This document shows positions 8,379 to 18,131 of a stretch of DNA of 64,000 nt, piece by piece. The stretch is from assembly GCF_963675585.1 (NCBI RefSeq), contig NZ_OY776414.1, forward strand, positions 3,575,001 through 3,639,000. Reading direction: 5' to 3'. The stretch is from an uncultured Draconibacterium sp. GTDB lineage: Bacteria > Bacteroidota > Bacteroidia > Bacteroidales > Prolixibacteraceae. The notes below the pieces were generated by a model. It was not told where the DNA came from, did not search any database, and worked only from the letters and a program-made list of their open reading frames with translations. Position 1 is the first letter of the stretch. The number at the start of each line of letters is the position of its first letter. The position numbers and the translations under genes were made by a program.

Positions 8379-11300
8379 ATGAAAAAAAATGGTATATCCT
8401 CTTTTCTATTCTGTAGAAAGGGAAAAAAATTAACACTTACCATGAGATTAACAATCCTACTTCTACTAGTAGGTTTCATGCAGGTTTCAGCAGTTGATTC
8501 AAAACACAATTCAAATAAAAACAGTGAAAGTGTTGCTACGGAATCGGCAATTAATATGGATCAACAAATGGTGTCGGGAGTTATAACCGACAAAGACGGA
8601 GAGCTAATTCCAGGAGTTACTGTTCGCGTAAAAGGAACAACAATCGGTACAGTTACCGACATTGATGGAAAGTACTCTGTTGCTGTTGATGGAGCAGACG
8701 CAACTCTTGTTTTTTCTTTTGTTGGTATGCTAACACAGGAAATTAGCGTTGGTGGTCAAACGCAAATCAACGTTACCATGCAAACCGATGCCATTGGTTT
8801 GGAAGAAGTGGTAGTAGTTGGTTACGGTACAATGAAAAAAAGAGACGTAACCGGCGCAGTAACTCAGGTTACCGAAGAACGTTTACTCGACCGCCCTGCT
8901 TTTAACGTTGCCCAGGCAATTGGAGGTAAAGTAGCGGGTGTGAAAGTAATCGAACGCTCGGGTGCACCGGGTAGCGAACCAATGATTCGTGTTCGTGGTA
9001 CTAACTCAATTAACTCAAACAACGACCCTTTATTTGTGGTTGACGGTGTGGTTGGAGTTGGTAATGCACTTCGTATGCTTAATCCAAACGAAATTGAAAC
9101 CATGGATGTATTAAAAGATGCATCGGCTACTGCAATTTACGGAGCACGTGGTTCTAATGGTGTTATTATTATTACCACTAAACGTGGTGTTTCGGGCGAG
9201 CCAACCGTTGAGTACAATGGTTATGTTACCCGTTCAACAATGAACCGGAAATTTTATGTTCTGGATGCCGAACAAATGATGTATGTAACTACTCAGGCAT
9301 GGATGAACGTAAAAAAATATGCTTCTTCGCCAAACTGGCCAGCTCAGTTCGATTATTCTATCGATCCTTCGGCTGCCGGTCACAGTTATGCACAAATGCC
9401 TCACTTGTTTGAGCAGGGAAGTTATTCAATTCCTTTAATTGGTGACGATGGACAAACGTATCGTCCTCGTTTCGATACCAACTGGGAATCTGAAATTTTC
9501 AAACCATCTACTTCAACCAACCACCAGTTAAACATTCGCGGTGGTAACGATAAAGCCAAATTTGGTTTGTTCATGGGTTACGGACTTGAAAACGGTTTAT
9601 TACTTGATTCGAAAATTAATCGCTATTCATTTAAAATTAATGGCGACATGAAAGTAAACGACTGGCTATCAGTAAGCGCAAACCTGGGGACCAATAAAAA
9701 CAAGGAACTGGTTAACGATGTTTCGTATTTTAGTGGTGGTATTGCCCGTGCAGCTGTTGAAGCTTATTCCATTCTTCCGATTCAGTATCCTAACGATGAA
9801 AGTATTTATGGGAACTATGCAGGCAAATGGTCTTCAAATGCCGATTTCCCTGCCGGAGAAACACCACACAACCCGGTGCATATTACAAATGATACAGAAA
9901 GATATACTGACCGTACCCAAATTACAGGTGATGTAACTTTCAATTTTAAAATTACCGAAGACCTTTCGTTTAGAACCAACCTTGCATTTGATGCAAGCAA
10001 CAGAAAATGGAACGAATATTCAGGAAGATTAATCGACACCAGAGGTACCGCTTACATCGAGACTGAAAACAATTTCTACTGGCAAAACGAAAACTATTTC
10101 AACTACATGAAAACATTTGGCGATCATTCAGTTACAGGAATGGTTGGTTTGTCGTGGTCGGAATATACATGGGAAAATGTAAATGCACGTAACCGTTATT
10201 TCTTCGATGATTTTTACGGATGGCACAACCTTGAAGTAGGAACCGATGCCCGTCCGCAAGTAAGAAGTTGGGATGGTAAAAATGCCTTGAATTCTTATTT
10301 TGCACGTGCTACATACAGCTACAAAAACAAATACCTTTTAACTGCCACCGGCCGTTATGATGGTTCTTCTAAATTTGGTGAAAATTCGAAATATGGTTTC
10401 TTCCCTTCAGGATCGATCGCATGGAGAATTCTGGAAGAAGATTTTATGCAAGACATTAGTGCTTTGTCGAACTTAAAACTTCGTTTGAGTGTGGGTAAAA
10501 CCGGTAACCAGGAAATTGGTAGTTATGTAACTCAAACATTTGTTGGATCATCTAACGTTGCTCTTGGCGATGCAGTTTATCCGGGATTGTACCCTGATTC
10601 GTTTGGTAACCCCGATTTAAAATGGGAAACCACCACGCAGTACAACGCAGGTTTGGATATTGGCTTGTTCAACAGCCGGATCAACGGTTCGTTTGAAGTG
10701 TATTACAAATTAACCGAAGACATGCTTTTGGATGTACCTCTTCCTCTGTCAACAACAACAGGTACCGTTCGAATGAACTATGGTGAAGTTGAGAACAAAG
10801 GGGTTGAATTTACCATCAATACACATAACATTAAAAGCAAAGACCTGAATTGGTTTACTGATGTAACTTTTGCTGCCAACCACAACGAGATTAAAAAACT
10901 TGGGCCAACAGGCGCAAATATTTACCGCAACTACTGGGTAGGTGGAGCAAACACTGTACTAAGCGAAGGCGAATCGGTTGCTTCTTTCTTTGGATTAAAT
11001 CGTTTGGGAACATACGGAACCGACGAAGCTTCGTTGGCTGCCCGCTACGGATTTGTTCCGGGTGATGTAAAATACGAAGATGTAAACGGCGATGGTATCA
11101 TTAGTTTTCAGGACGATGGTAAAATTGTAGGAAGCGCATTCCCAATTTTCGACATGAACATCAACAACAACGTAACGTATAAAAACTTCGACTTTAATAT
11201 CGACATCCGTTTTTCTTATGGTGCGAAAAAAGAGAACAGAACCAACCACTCGTCTGAAGACCGTCAGGCTATGGCAAATGGTAAAAACTCGATCCTGAAT

Positions 11301-11651
11301 GCATGGCGTCCTGATCATCAGGATACTGACATTGGCCAGGTTCGTCCGGGTAACGGTGGTGCATACTACCAAACTTATCCTGACACACACTGGATTGAAG
11401 ATTGTTCATTCATCAGAGGTGAAGGTATGACTCTCGGATACACATTCTCAGAATCAATTCTAAAAAGAGTTGGCTTGCAGAAACTAAGAATTTATGGTAC
11501 TGCCAAGAACTTCTTTGTACTTACCGAATACACAGGTTACGATCCTGAAGGTAGCGACTCGGGCAACATGGATTCAATTACTCCGGGTATGGACTTCTTT
11601 ATGTACCCTCGTCCTACTACTTATACATTCGGTATAAATGTCATTTTCTAA
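8379..11651 (+). CDS. SusC-type TonB-dependent outer-membrane transporter (no STN domain)
   Basis: Outer-membrane beta-barrel that imports a glycan or oligosaccharide with SusD, energised by TonB. The ATG at 8379 gives 1090 aa with an N-terminal signal region (TMRLTILLLLVGFMQVSA). A carboxypeptidase-like regulatory domain (about 45-130; GVITDKDGELIPGVTVRVKG) comes next. The TonB box/plug follows, with EEVVVVGYGTMKKRDVTGAV, IRVRGTNSIN, VVDGV, MDVLKDASATAIYGARGSNGVI. The rest is barrel ending in aromatic FGINVIF. It lacks the STN domain present in the second SusC. It sits directly after FecR and is followed by its SusD at a 10-base gap. Confidence 0.95.
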   Translation: MKKNGISSFLFCRKGKKLTLTMRLTILLLLVGFMQVSAVDSKHNSNKNSESVATESAINMDQQMVSGVITDKDGELIPGVTVRVKGTTIGTVTDIDGKYSVAVDGADATLVFSFVGMLTQEISVGGQTQINVTMQTDAIGLEEVVVVGYGTMKKRDVTGAVTQVTEERLLDRPAFNVAQAIGGKVAGVKVIERSGAPGSEPMIRVRGTNSINSNNDPLFVVDGVVGVGNALRMLNPNEIETMDVLKDASATAIYGARGSNGVIIITTKRGVSGEPTVEYNGYVTRSTMNRKFYVLDAEQMMYVTTQAWMNVKKYASSPNWPAQFDYSIDPSAAGHSYAQMPHLFEQGSYSIPLIGDDGQTYRPRFDTNWESEIFKPSTSTNHQLNIRGGNDKAKFGLFMGYGLENGLLLDSKINRYSFKINGDMKVNDWLSVSANLGTNKNKELVNDVSYFSGGIARAAVEAYSILPIQYPNDESIYGNYAGKWSSNADFPAGETPHNPVHITNDTERYTDRTQITGDVTFNFKITEDLSFRTNLAFDASNRKWNEYSGRLIDTRGTAYIETENNFYWQNENYFNYMKTFGDHSVTGMVGLSWSEYTWENVNARNRYFFDDFYGWHNLEVGTDARPQVRSWDGKNALNSYFARATYSYKNKYLLTATGRYDGSSKFGENSKYGFFPSGSIAWRILEEDFMQDISALSNLKLRLSVGKTGNQEIGSYVTQTFVGSSNVALGDAVYPGLYPDSFGNPDLKWETTTQYNAGLDIGLFNSRINGSFEVYYKLTEDMLLDVPLPLSTTTGTVRMNYGEVENKGVEFTINTHNIKSKDLNWFTDVTFAANHNEIKKLGPTGANIYRNYWVGGANTVLSEGESVASFFGLNRLGTYGTDEASLAARYGFVPGDVKYEDVNGDGIISFQDDGKIVGSAFPIFDMNINNNVTYKNFDFNIDIRFSYGAKKENRTNHSSEDRQAMANGKNSILNAWRPDHQDTDIGQVRPGNGGAYYQTYPDTHWIEDCSFIRGEGMTLGYTFSESILKRVGLQKLRIYGTAKNFFVLTEYTGYDPEGSDSGNMDSITPGMDFFMYPRPTTYTFGINVIF

Positions 11652-11661
11652 ACCTGATAAA

Positions 11662-13278
11662 ATGAAAAAGATGAAACATATATATTTAATACTATTCGGA
11701 CTTGCATTAATGCTTGGTTCGTGCGACGAATTTTTGCAAGAGACACCAACAGGTTCTCTTACTGATGAATCACAAATAACCAGTACTTCAGGTGGAGAAG
11801 CCTTGGCAACTGGTGCTTACAGGGCACTTCCCGAATGGACCGGCGGTTCGGTTTGGTGGGGTGGTAACCGTGCAAACGCACTGGAATATGCAACCGGAAA
11901 AGCGTACTCGCAATACCAGGGTGCTGAACTTTGGAAATTTGAACAAAACAGTGAAAGTGGCGACAGCGAATATTTTGTACATCCATGGAACATGTGGTAC
12001 AAAGGTGTTCGGGATTGTAACCTTGCGCTTAAAATGCTTCCCGGTGTAACGGAACTTAACGAAGATCAGTTGTCTGGCCTTTTGGGTGAAGTAAGAACTT
12101 TACGTGCATTTTACTATTTCTGTTTGGTTCGTCATTATGGCGATGTTGTTTACAACACTGAAATTGTAACCGATTTGGCCGATGCTCCAAGAGGACGTTC
12201 AAGTTTGGTAAAAATTTACGACGAAATAATTGTTCCCGATTTGGAATTTGCAGTAAACGAGAGTGCTTTGGCTGATGAACAATCGTCAGACGGTAGAGTT
12301 ACAAAACATACTGCAAGAGCTATTTTGTCTGATGTGTATTTAACCATGTCGGGTTATCCTTACCAGGAAGCGGCAACCGATACAACAAAAGCATGGTGCG
12401 AAGATGGTCTTTGGAACATGACCGGCTATCCTGTTGGATCGTCAAGCTCGACAGCGCTTTTACAAAAAGCAAAAACGCAACTCGACTTTTTATATGGCAA
12501 ATACCAGTTGGGTAGTTTCGATGACATTCGTAACCCTGCCATGGACAACAAAGGCGAAGCTATTTTCCAGATTCAATACATTGCAGGTTTAAGAAACAAC
12601 GATATTATTTCAACAACTCTTCCACTTGCAAGTCAGATTTCGATGTTTGGAGACGAAAACGGTACAGGTGTACCAAGTGTGGCCTATTACGAATCGTACA
12701 ACGCTGCCGACAAACGAATTCAAGATCGCGTATATTTCTTCGAGGATGATACAAAATCGTTAAAATACGATCAGAACGAAAGTCCTGCCGCAAAATTTGC
12801 AGTTAAATTCCTGTACAAATACTACGATACTGAAGCAATTAAAGTATCCGGTAATTCGGGATTGAATTTCAATATTTACCGTTATTCTGATATTCTTTTA
12901 ATGCACAGCGAGGTGTACTGGGCGCTGGGAATTAACAGCGAAGACGAGGTAAAAGGGATCAACCAAATCAGAACCCGCGCAGGTTTACCAACATTCCAGC
13001 CCGGAGAACTTACCTTGTTGGATATTATGAGCGAACGTGCCTATGAACTAATCTGGGAAAACAAAATGCTTTTTGATATGAGACGTACCCGTACTGCTCT
13101 TATCGATGGCGCCGGCGAATTTGCAGGATTGGAAAGTTTTGTGGGTCATCAGCCTACTTCATTCAATTTCGAGTTTAGTGCAAAACACCTTTTGGCTCCT
13201 GTTTCATCAACCGAAATTGATAACAACAGAATGTGCTCTCAGAATTACGGCTGGATGCCTCAACAAGTTGCTCAATAA
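11662..13278 (+). CDS. SusD-type outer-membrane glycan-binding lipoprotein
   Basis: Surface lipoprotein of the RagB/SusD family, 538 aa, which lids the SusC barrel and binds substrate. Signal peptide II is MKKMKHIYLILFGLALMLGSC with acylated Cys. SusD hallmarks are an N-terminal TPR-like region (NLALKMLPGVTELNEDQ, GEVRTLRAFYYFCLVRHYGDV) and the C-terminal RagB/SusD block with NIYRYSDILLMHSEVYWALG and ERAYELIWENKMLFDMRRT. The start at 11662 is chosen because it opens the lipoprotein signal; an upstream in-frame start overlaps susC. It pairs with the preceding SusC. Confidence 0.95.
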   Translation: MKKMKHIYLILFGLALMLGSCDEFLQETPTGSLTDESQITSTSGGEALATGAYRALPEWTGGSVWWGGNRANALEYATGKAYSQYQGAELWKFEQNSESGDSEYFVHPWNMWYKGVRDCNLALKMLPGVTELNEDQLSGLLGEVRTLRAFYYFCLVRHYGDVVYNTEIVTDLADAPRGRSSLVKIYDEIIVPDLEFAVNESALADEQSSDGRVTKHTARAILSDVYLTMSGYPYQEAATDTTKAWCEDGLWNMTGYPVGSSSSTALLQKAKTQLDFLYGKYQLGSFDDIRNPAMDNKGEAIFQIQYIAGLRNNDIISTTLPLASQISMFGDENGTGVPSVAYYESYNAADKRIQDRVYFFEDDTKSLKYDQNESPAAKFAVKFLYKYYDTEAIKVSGNSGLNFNIYRYSDILLMHSEVYWALGINSEDEVKGINQIRTRAGLPTFQPGELTLLDIMSERAYELIWENKMLFDMRRTRTALIDGAGEFAGLESFVGHQPTSFNFEFSAKHLLAPVSSTEIDNNRMCSQNYGWMPQQVAQ

Positions 13279-13288
13279 TTTATTAATC

Positions 13289-14482
13289 ATGAAATACTTG
13301 AAGAAAATGAAAAAGTTAATAATAATTATAAGTGTTCTGTTTGCAATGGTTAGTTGTAACGAACAAGCCTACTACGAGATACCATTAGATGAAAACGGCA
13401 ACGTTTTATTGACAGGCGTATCGAGCACCGAAGGAACAGGCATTAGCACATTGGACGATGAATTTACTGTTACAGCAACATTTGCAACAGCAAAATCGGG
13501 CGATGTTATGATGGTTGAATTGCTTCAATTACAATTCCCACCTGAAGGAGGAACTGCAAAACAGTTGCTGCCAATGGCCGGAACTCAAAAAGAAGTAACT
13601 GTTGGAGGCGATTTAACAGCTTCGGTTACATACACCAGAAACCAGGCAAATTTAAACGGCCCGGGCGACAATGTTCGTGTTATTTACAATGGTGCAACTG
13701 ATTTTGCAAATGCATCAGTTGTTATGGTTGCTGCTGCAAAGAGTTCAAAACCTAAAGTAGGTGATATTGAAATTGATGTGGCACGTACTTCGGAAACAGC
13801 CTTTTTTAATGTTACCGTTGAGCCTAAATCTGGAACTTACGCGGGTAGCTTAATTGCACAACGTCGCAATGGTACAACCGGAACATGGGAAGATGTACCG
13901 GGATCACCTTTTACAGGTACTCAACCTTTTATGGTTCCGATTTCGGGTGACGATTTTGAAATTGGCAAAGACACAATGGACTATCGTTTCAGTTCAACAT
14001 TAGGTAGTTATACCGATGTAATTGAATCAAAAATTATCGTTCGCGATCCTTACTTCTTCCTTAAAAAACAAGCAGAAGTGGTACTTGGCGGAAGTTCTGC
14101 GGGAAGAAACCTAATTAACAACTCGGCAGTTGCCGAAGACGATCCAAATGCCATGGTAGCAGTTTTGGGTTCGTTAATGATTAAAGGAGGTTCTGCCTGG
14201 TTAGCAGCCGGTAATACAATTGAATTTGTTGAAGGAACAAAACTTTTATACGATAAAAACAATTCAACCGATATTATTGCCGCATTCGATGCAGGAACTC
14301 CTGCAACCGAAGCCGATCCTATCGCAGGTGCAGGTTACTACATTTACAAAGCAGTAACCGGAACAAATGCTGAAGATACTTTTTATGGTATGATTAAAAT
14401 GACAAATGTAACACCGAATTCATCGGTATCATTTGAATACAGAATTGGTGACCAGTATGCTCACCTTGCTGTAATTGAATAG
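13289..14482 (+). CDS. SusE/SusF-position surface lipoprotein (unknown glycan-binding type)
   Basis: 397-aa lipoprotein: the signal ends KLIIIISVLFAMVSC, with Cys as acylation site. The body is beta-rich with many Gly, Thr and Ser residues, suggesting tandem immunoglobulin-like or DUF domains, such as the stretch with EFTVTATFATAKSGDVMMVEL near residue 50. Its place right after SusD is that of SusE/SusF surface glycan-binding proteins, but I do not recognise the family. The ATG at 13289 is chosen; a second ATG at 13307 would also retain the signal peptide. The gene ends the first SusC/D unit, followed by a strong terminator. Confidence 0.7.
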   Translation: MKYLKKMKKLIIIISVLFAMVSCNEQAYYEIPLDENGNVLLTGVSSTEGTGISTLDDEFTVTATFATAKSGDVMMVELLQLQFPPEGGTAKQLLPMAGTQKEVTVGGDLTASVTYTRNQANLNGPGDNVRVIYNGATDFANASVVMVAAAKSSKPKVGDIEIDVARTSETAFFNVTVEPKSGTYAGSLIAQRRNGTTGTWEDVPGSPFTGTQPFMVPISGDDFEIGKDTMDYRFSSTLGSYTDVIESKIIVRDPYFFLKKQAEVVLGGSSAGRNLINNSAVAEDDPNAMVAVLGSLMIKGGSAWLAAGNTIEFVEGTKLLYDKNNSTDIIAAFDAGTPATEADPIAGAGYYIYKAVTGTNAEDTFYGMIKMTNVTPNSSVSFEYRIGDQYAHLAVIE

Positions 14483-14491
14483 TTGATATAA

Positions 14492-14537
14492 GAAAGAGCA
14501 CTGCTTGGATAGGTACAGTGCTCTTTCCTTTTTTTAT
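14492..14537 (+). terminator. intrinsic terminator after the first Sus unit
   Basis: A perfect 12-bp stem (GAAAGAGCACTG at 14492-14503, CAGTGCTCTTTC at 14516-14527) with a 12-base loop is followed by CCTTTTTTTAT. It separates transcription of the first and second SusC/SusD units. Confidence 0.92.
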
Positions 14538-14774
14538 ACCAATCCAACTTCTATGATTCACTCCTCTGCTATTCTTAATAAACAAGTCCACACTTCCGAA
14601 AAACAGACAAATCAACCGGTTATTCTACTCTCCAAATTCACCAAAATACCTTCTCTGCTTGTTTTTCTTTCGCCAAACGTAAAAATGAAAGCAATACATT
14701 TTCTTCCTTATTACAAGTAGTTTAAAAATGAATGAATTAGGTAAAAATCATAGATACAATATAACATTTATCAT

Positions 14775-14782
14775 TACTTTTG
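14775..14782 (+). promoter_or_regulatory. putative -7 box of the second Sus unit (TACTTTTG)
   Basis: TACTTTTG followed by C fits TAnnTTTGC and lies 28 bases before the SusC2 start codon. A -33 TTTG is not obvious, so the promoter may be weak or activator-dependent. Confidence 0.5.
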
Positions 14783-14810
14783 CGATGAACTAACGAACCT
14801 AAGAATTGTG

Positions 14811-17800
14811 ATGAAACTTGCCAACCTAGCTATCTTTATTAGTCTTTTATTGGCGCCTGCTTTAGTGTCTTCCCAAACGATCACTTTTAATTTAAAAGCC
14901 AGAGACCAAAAGATTGTTGAAGTCTTGAAAGAGATCGAGCAATCGAGCAAGTTCCGGTTTTTTTATGTTCGCGAACAAGTAAATGTTGAACTGCCCGCAA
15001 CCGTCAGTGTTCGAAACGCAAGTATTCAGGAGATTTTAGATGATCTTTTTGCCGGACAAGGCATTTCTTACCAAATAATGGATGACTACCTTATTCTGTT
15101 AAGTCCCGATAAAACCAACTACGAAAAAGCAATAAAATCGCAAAATCAGAAAACGATAACCGGCGAGGTTACTGATGAAACAGGAATTCCGATAACTGGT
15201 GTAAATGTTTTGATAAAAGGAACAACGCGTGGAACAACCACCGATGCCAATGGTTACTACTCTCTTTCAAAAGTCGCCACCAACGAAACCCTGGTTTATT
15301 CTTTTATTGGAATGATCACACAAGAAATACCGCTTTCCGCAGCAGATGTCATAAATGTTGTAATGACCACCGATGCCATCGGAATTGAGGAGGTTATTGC
15401 GGTTGGATATGGCGTTCAGCGTAAATCGGATGTAACCGGTTCGGTTGGTATGATTGAAGCCAACAGTCTTTTGGAAAGGCCCGTTTTTAATGCTCTCCAG
15501 GGAATAAAAGGCAAAATTGCCGGGGTAAATGTATTTTCAAATTCCGGCTCTCCATCGGGCAGCACCCGTATTATTATCAGAGGAATAAATTCGATTGAAA
15601 CGACTTCTGATCCCTTGTACATTGTAGACGGAGTGGCAATGGAAGAATTTCAGCACATGAATCCGTACGACATTGAACGAATTGAGGTGTTAAAAGATGC
15701 ATCATCGGCGGCAATTTACGGAGCACGGGGTTCCAACGGAGTTATACTGGTAACCACAAAACGAGGCGCAAAAAATGGCGAAGTTGTTATTAAATACGAC
15801 GGTTACATAAGCGTTGGGCACATGCGTAACAAGCTGGATTTGCTAAACTCCGAAGAATGGCTCGAAGTAATAAAACAAGGTTATGAGAATGCCCCCAAAT
15901 ACCGCGATTACAGTCCTGACGAAATTCCACACATTGATTTTACCGATCCCAATTTATTCGACGAAAACGGCAAACCGTTGTACAACACCGATTGGCAGGC
16001 CGAAGCCACCCGAACCTCAATATCACACAATCACCAGTTTAGCATTCAGCAAGGTACCTCAAAATCGTCGGTTGGTGCTTTCCTGAATTATACCGACAAC
16101 GAGGGAATAATGCTTAACTCGTGGTTAAAACGGATAAACGCCAAAATTGCCTACGATGCGCAACCCGTTAACTGGTTAGATTTTGGAATGAATATGCTCA
16201 TCAACCGAACTTCGCAAAACGAAGTTGAAGAAGGCCAGGCTTACCAGATGCCACGAAGAACAATGATCGAATTTGTACCGATTTTGCCCGTTAAAATGCC
16301 CGACGGCAACTGGAGCAACTCATCGAGCACCTCTAATTTTGCGCTCGAAGGTATGGCCAATCCGGTTCATGTGCTCGAAAGCCAGGACCGCTTACGAAAC
16401 CGAACCCAGTTTTTTGGCAACGTATTTCTAAACTTTCATATTTTACCTGAATTGCAGTTAAAAACCCAGTTCGGAACCGACATTCATATTTCAAAAAACA
16501 GAGATTACAATCCAACGGATTTATTAAATATCTCGTTTCCAAACGCTTTTGCGCGCATACAAAACACCGACATTGTTTACTGGCAACAAGAAACATTTCT
16601 AAACTACGACAAAACGTTTGACAAGCACCGGATCAGTTCAGTACTCGGGTTAAGCTGGCAGGAAAGGACTTACAGTTTTAATACCATGTCGAGCACCGGA
16701 TTTTCAAACGATTTTTACAAATTCAACAACATTGGAGCGGCAAATGATCCGAATGCTCCTGAGTCGGGCTACGAAAAATGGTCGATGAATTCGTCCTTTT
16801 TTCGATTCAACTATTCATACAACGATAAATACCTGGCTACATTCACGGCACGTGCCGATGGATCTTCACGTTTTGGGACTAATAAAAAATACGGATTTTT
16901 CCCTTCAGCCGGATTGGGATGGGTAGTTTCGGAAGAAGATTTTATGAGTGACAACTTGTTTTTCGACTACATAAAATTGCGCACAAGTTATGGGGTTACC
17001 GGAAATACCGAATTGGGAGTTTACAGGTCGTTGGCAACAATACGCAGCGGAACAGTGCTTTTAAATGGTGTGCGCGAGAATTACAGCGAGGTAACCAAGT
17101 TGCCAAATCCCGATTTGGAATGGGAAAAAACATCACAATTTAACTTAGGATTAAATACCGCCTTTCTTAACAACCGAATCTCAATCGAATTCGATTATTA
17201 TTACAAACTTACAAGAGACCTTCTGCTAAACCGCCCGGTGCCTCACTCCACCGGATTTACTTCGGTAATGGACAACATTGGCGCAGTTTCGAACGAAGGC
17301 CTGGAAATACTTTTACAGACAACAAACATGAATAAAAAAGATTTTATCTGGAATACTGCATTAAATATTAATTACAACAAAAACAAGATTGAAAAACTTG
17401 GAGAAAATGACGAAGACATTTTGCCCGGTCCCTGGTGGGTATCGGGAAGTCAGACCATTTTACGGGTTGGCGAGGCGCTAAGTACATTTTGGGGCTACCG
17501 AAGACTGGGAACCTGGGGAACCGACGAAGCGGCTGAAGCAGCTGCGGTTGGTGCTGTTCCGGGTGTGGCAAAACGATCGGAAGAAAGAGAGATTATCGGG
17601 AAAGGAGTTCCTGATGTAACCGGCAGCCTGATAAACCGTTTTCAATACAAAAACTTTGACTTTTCAATCGACTTGCAATTTGTTGCCGGTGTTGACATTA
17701 TGCAACAGTTTTTTCATTCAACCGAAGACAGAACGGGTTATGCCAACGGTTTGACTTCAATTTTGTACGACAGCTGGACTGAAAACAACCAGAACACCAT

Positions 17801-18122
17801 GGTTCAACAAATACGAAATGCCCCGCTAAACGGGCAGAACAGCGAAGTTGATGACCATTGGGTGGTTGATGGTTCTTATTTACGGGGAGCACTTTTTTCG
17901 GTAGGTTATAACTTCGATAAAGCCTTGTTTAAAAACTCTCTTGTAAATTCACTTCGGATTTATGCCAATCTTGAAAATGCTTTTGTAATCGATTCGAAAG
18001 ATTTTAAAGGATACGACCCCGAGGCTACATCGTGGGAAAACAATTTGTGGGGACAGAATATCTTTTTCTTCCAGTACCCCAAACCTACCACATTGTCGTT
18101 TGGAGTAAGTGCAGTATTTTAA
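14811..18122 (+). CDS. SusC-type TonB-dependent transporter with STN signalling domain
   Basis: 1103-aa outer-membrane transporter. The signal peptide (ISLLLAPALVSSQ) is followed by an STN domain (about residues 24-100; FNLKARDQKIVEVLKEIEQS through GISYQIMDDYLILLS). A carboxypeptidase-like regulatory domain (about 115-195) and the TonB plug (EEVIAVGYGVQRKSDVTGSV, IIIRGINSIE, IVDGVAMEEF, IEVLKDASSAAIYGARGSNGVI) follow, then the barrel ending FGVSAVF. STN domains pass substrate information to FecR anti-sigma factors, so this protein is the better partner of the FecR at 7242 than SusC1 is. The start is ATG 14811; GTG 14808 directly before it is also in frame. Confidence 0.95.
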   Translation: MKLANLAIFISLLLAPALVSSQTITFNLKARDQKIVEVLKEIEQSSKFRFFYVREQVNVELPATVSVRNASIQEILDDLFAGQGISYQIMDDYLILLSPDKTNYEKAIKSQNQKTITGEVTDETGIPITGVNVLIKGTTRGTTTDANGYYSLSKVATNETLVYSFIGMITQEIPLSAADVINVVMTTDAIGIEEVIAVGYGVQRKSDVTGSVGMIEANSLLERPVFNALQGIKGKIAGVNVFSNSGSPSGSTRIIIRGINSIETTSDPLYIVDGVAMEEFQHMNPYDIERIEVLKDASSAAIYGARGSNGVILVTTKRGAKNGEVVIKYDGYISVGHMRNKLDLLNSEEWLEVIKQGYENAPKYRDYSPDEIPHIDFTDPNLFDENGKPLYNTDWQAEATRTSISHNHQFSIQQGTSKSSVGAFLNYTDNEGIMLNSWLKRINAKIAYDAQPVNWLDFGMNMLINRTSQNEVEEGQAYQMPRRTMIEFVPILPVKMPDGNWSNSSSTSNFALEGMANPVHVLESQDRLRNRTQFFGNVFLNFHILPELQLKTQFGTDIHISKNRDYNPTDLLNISFPNAFARIQNTDIVYWQQETFLNYDKTFDKHRISSVLGLSWQERTYSFNTMSSTGFSNDFYKFNNIGAANDPNAPESGYEKWSMNSSFFRFNYSYNDKYLATFTARADGSSRFGTNKKYGFFPSAGLGWVVSEEDFMSDNLFFDYIKLRTSYGVTGNTELGVYRSLATIRSGTVLLNGVRENYSEVTKLPNPDLEWEKTSQFNLGLNTAFLNNRISIEFDYYYKLTRDLLLNRPVPHSTGFTSVMDNIGAVSNEGLEILLQTTNMNKKDFIWNTALNINYNKNKIEKLGENDEDILPGPWWVSGSQTILRVGEALSTFWGYRRLGTWGTDEAAEAAAVGAVPGVAKRSEEREIIGKGVPDVTGSLINRFQYKNFDFSIDLQFVAGVDIMQQFFHSTEDRTGYANGLTSILYDSWTENNQNTMVQQIRNAPLNGQNSEVDDHWVVDGSYLRGALFSVGYNFDKALFKNSLVNSLRIYANLENAFVIDSKDFKGYDPEATSWENNLWGQNIFFFQYPKPTTLSFGVSAVF

Positions 18123-18131
18123 AGTTAAAAC

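Larger units (their letters stand above)
14483..14807. other. intergenic region between the two SusC units
   Basis: 325 bases without a gene. It begins with the terminator at 14492-14527. The middle (14540-14740) is A/T-rich and shows no open frame with a plausible protein. The end holds a promoter-like box at 14775-14782 before SusC2. Confidence 0.6.

Noticed and set aside
14505-14720. Open frame of 71 codons in the gap before SusC2
   Set aside because: It begins inside the terminator hairpin and has no recognisable feature or start signal.
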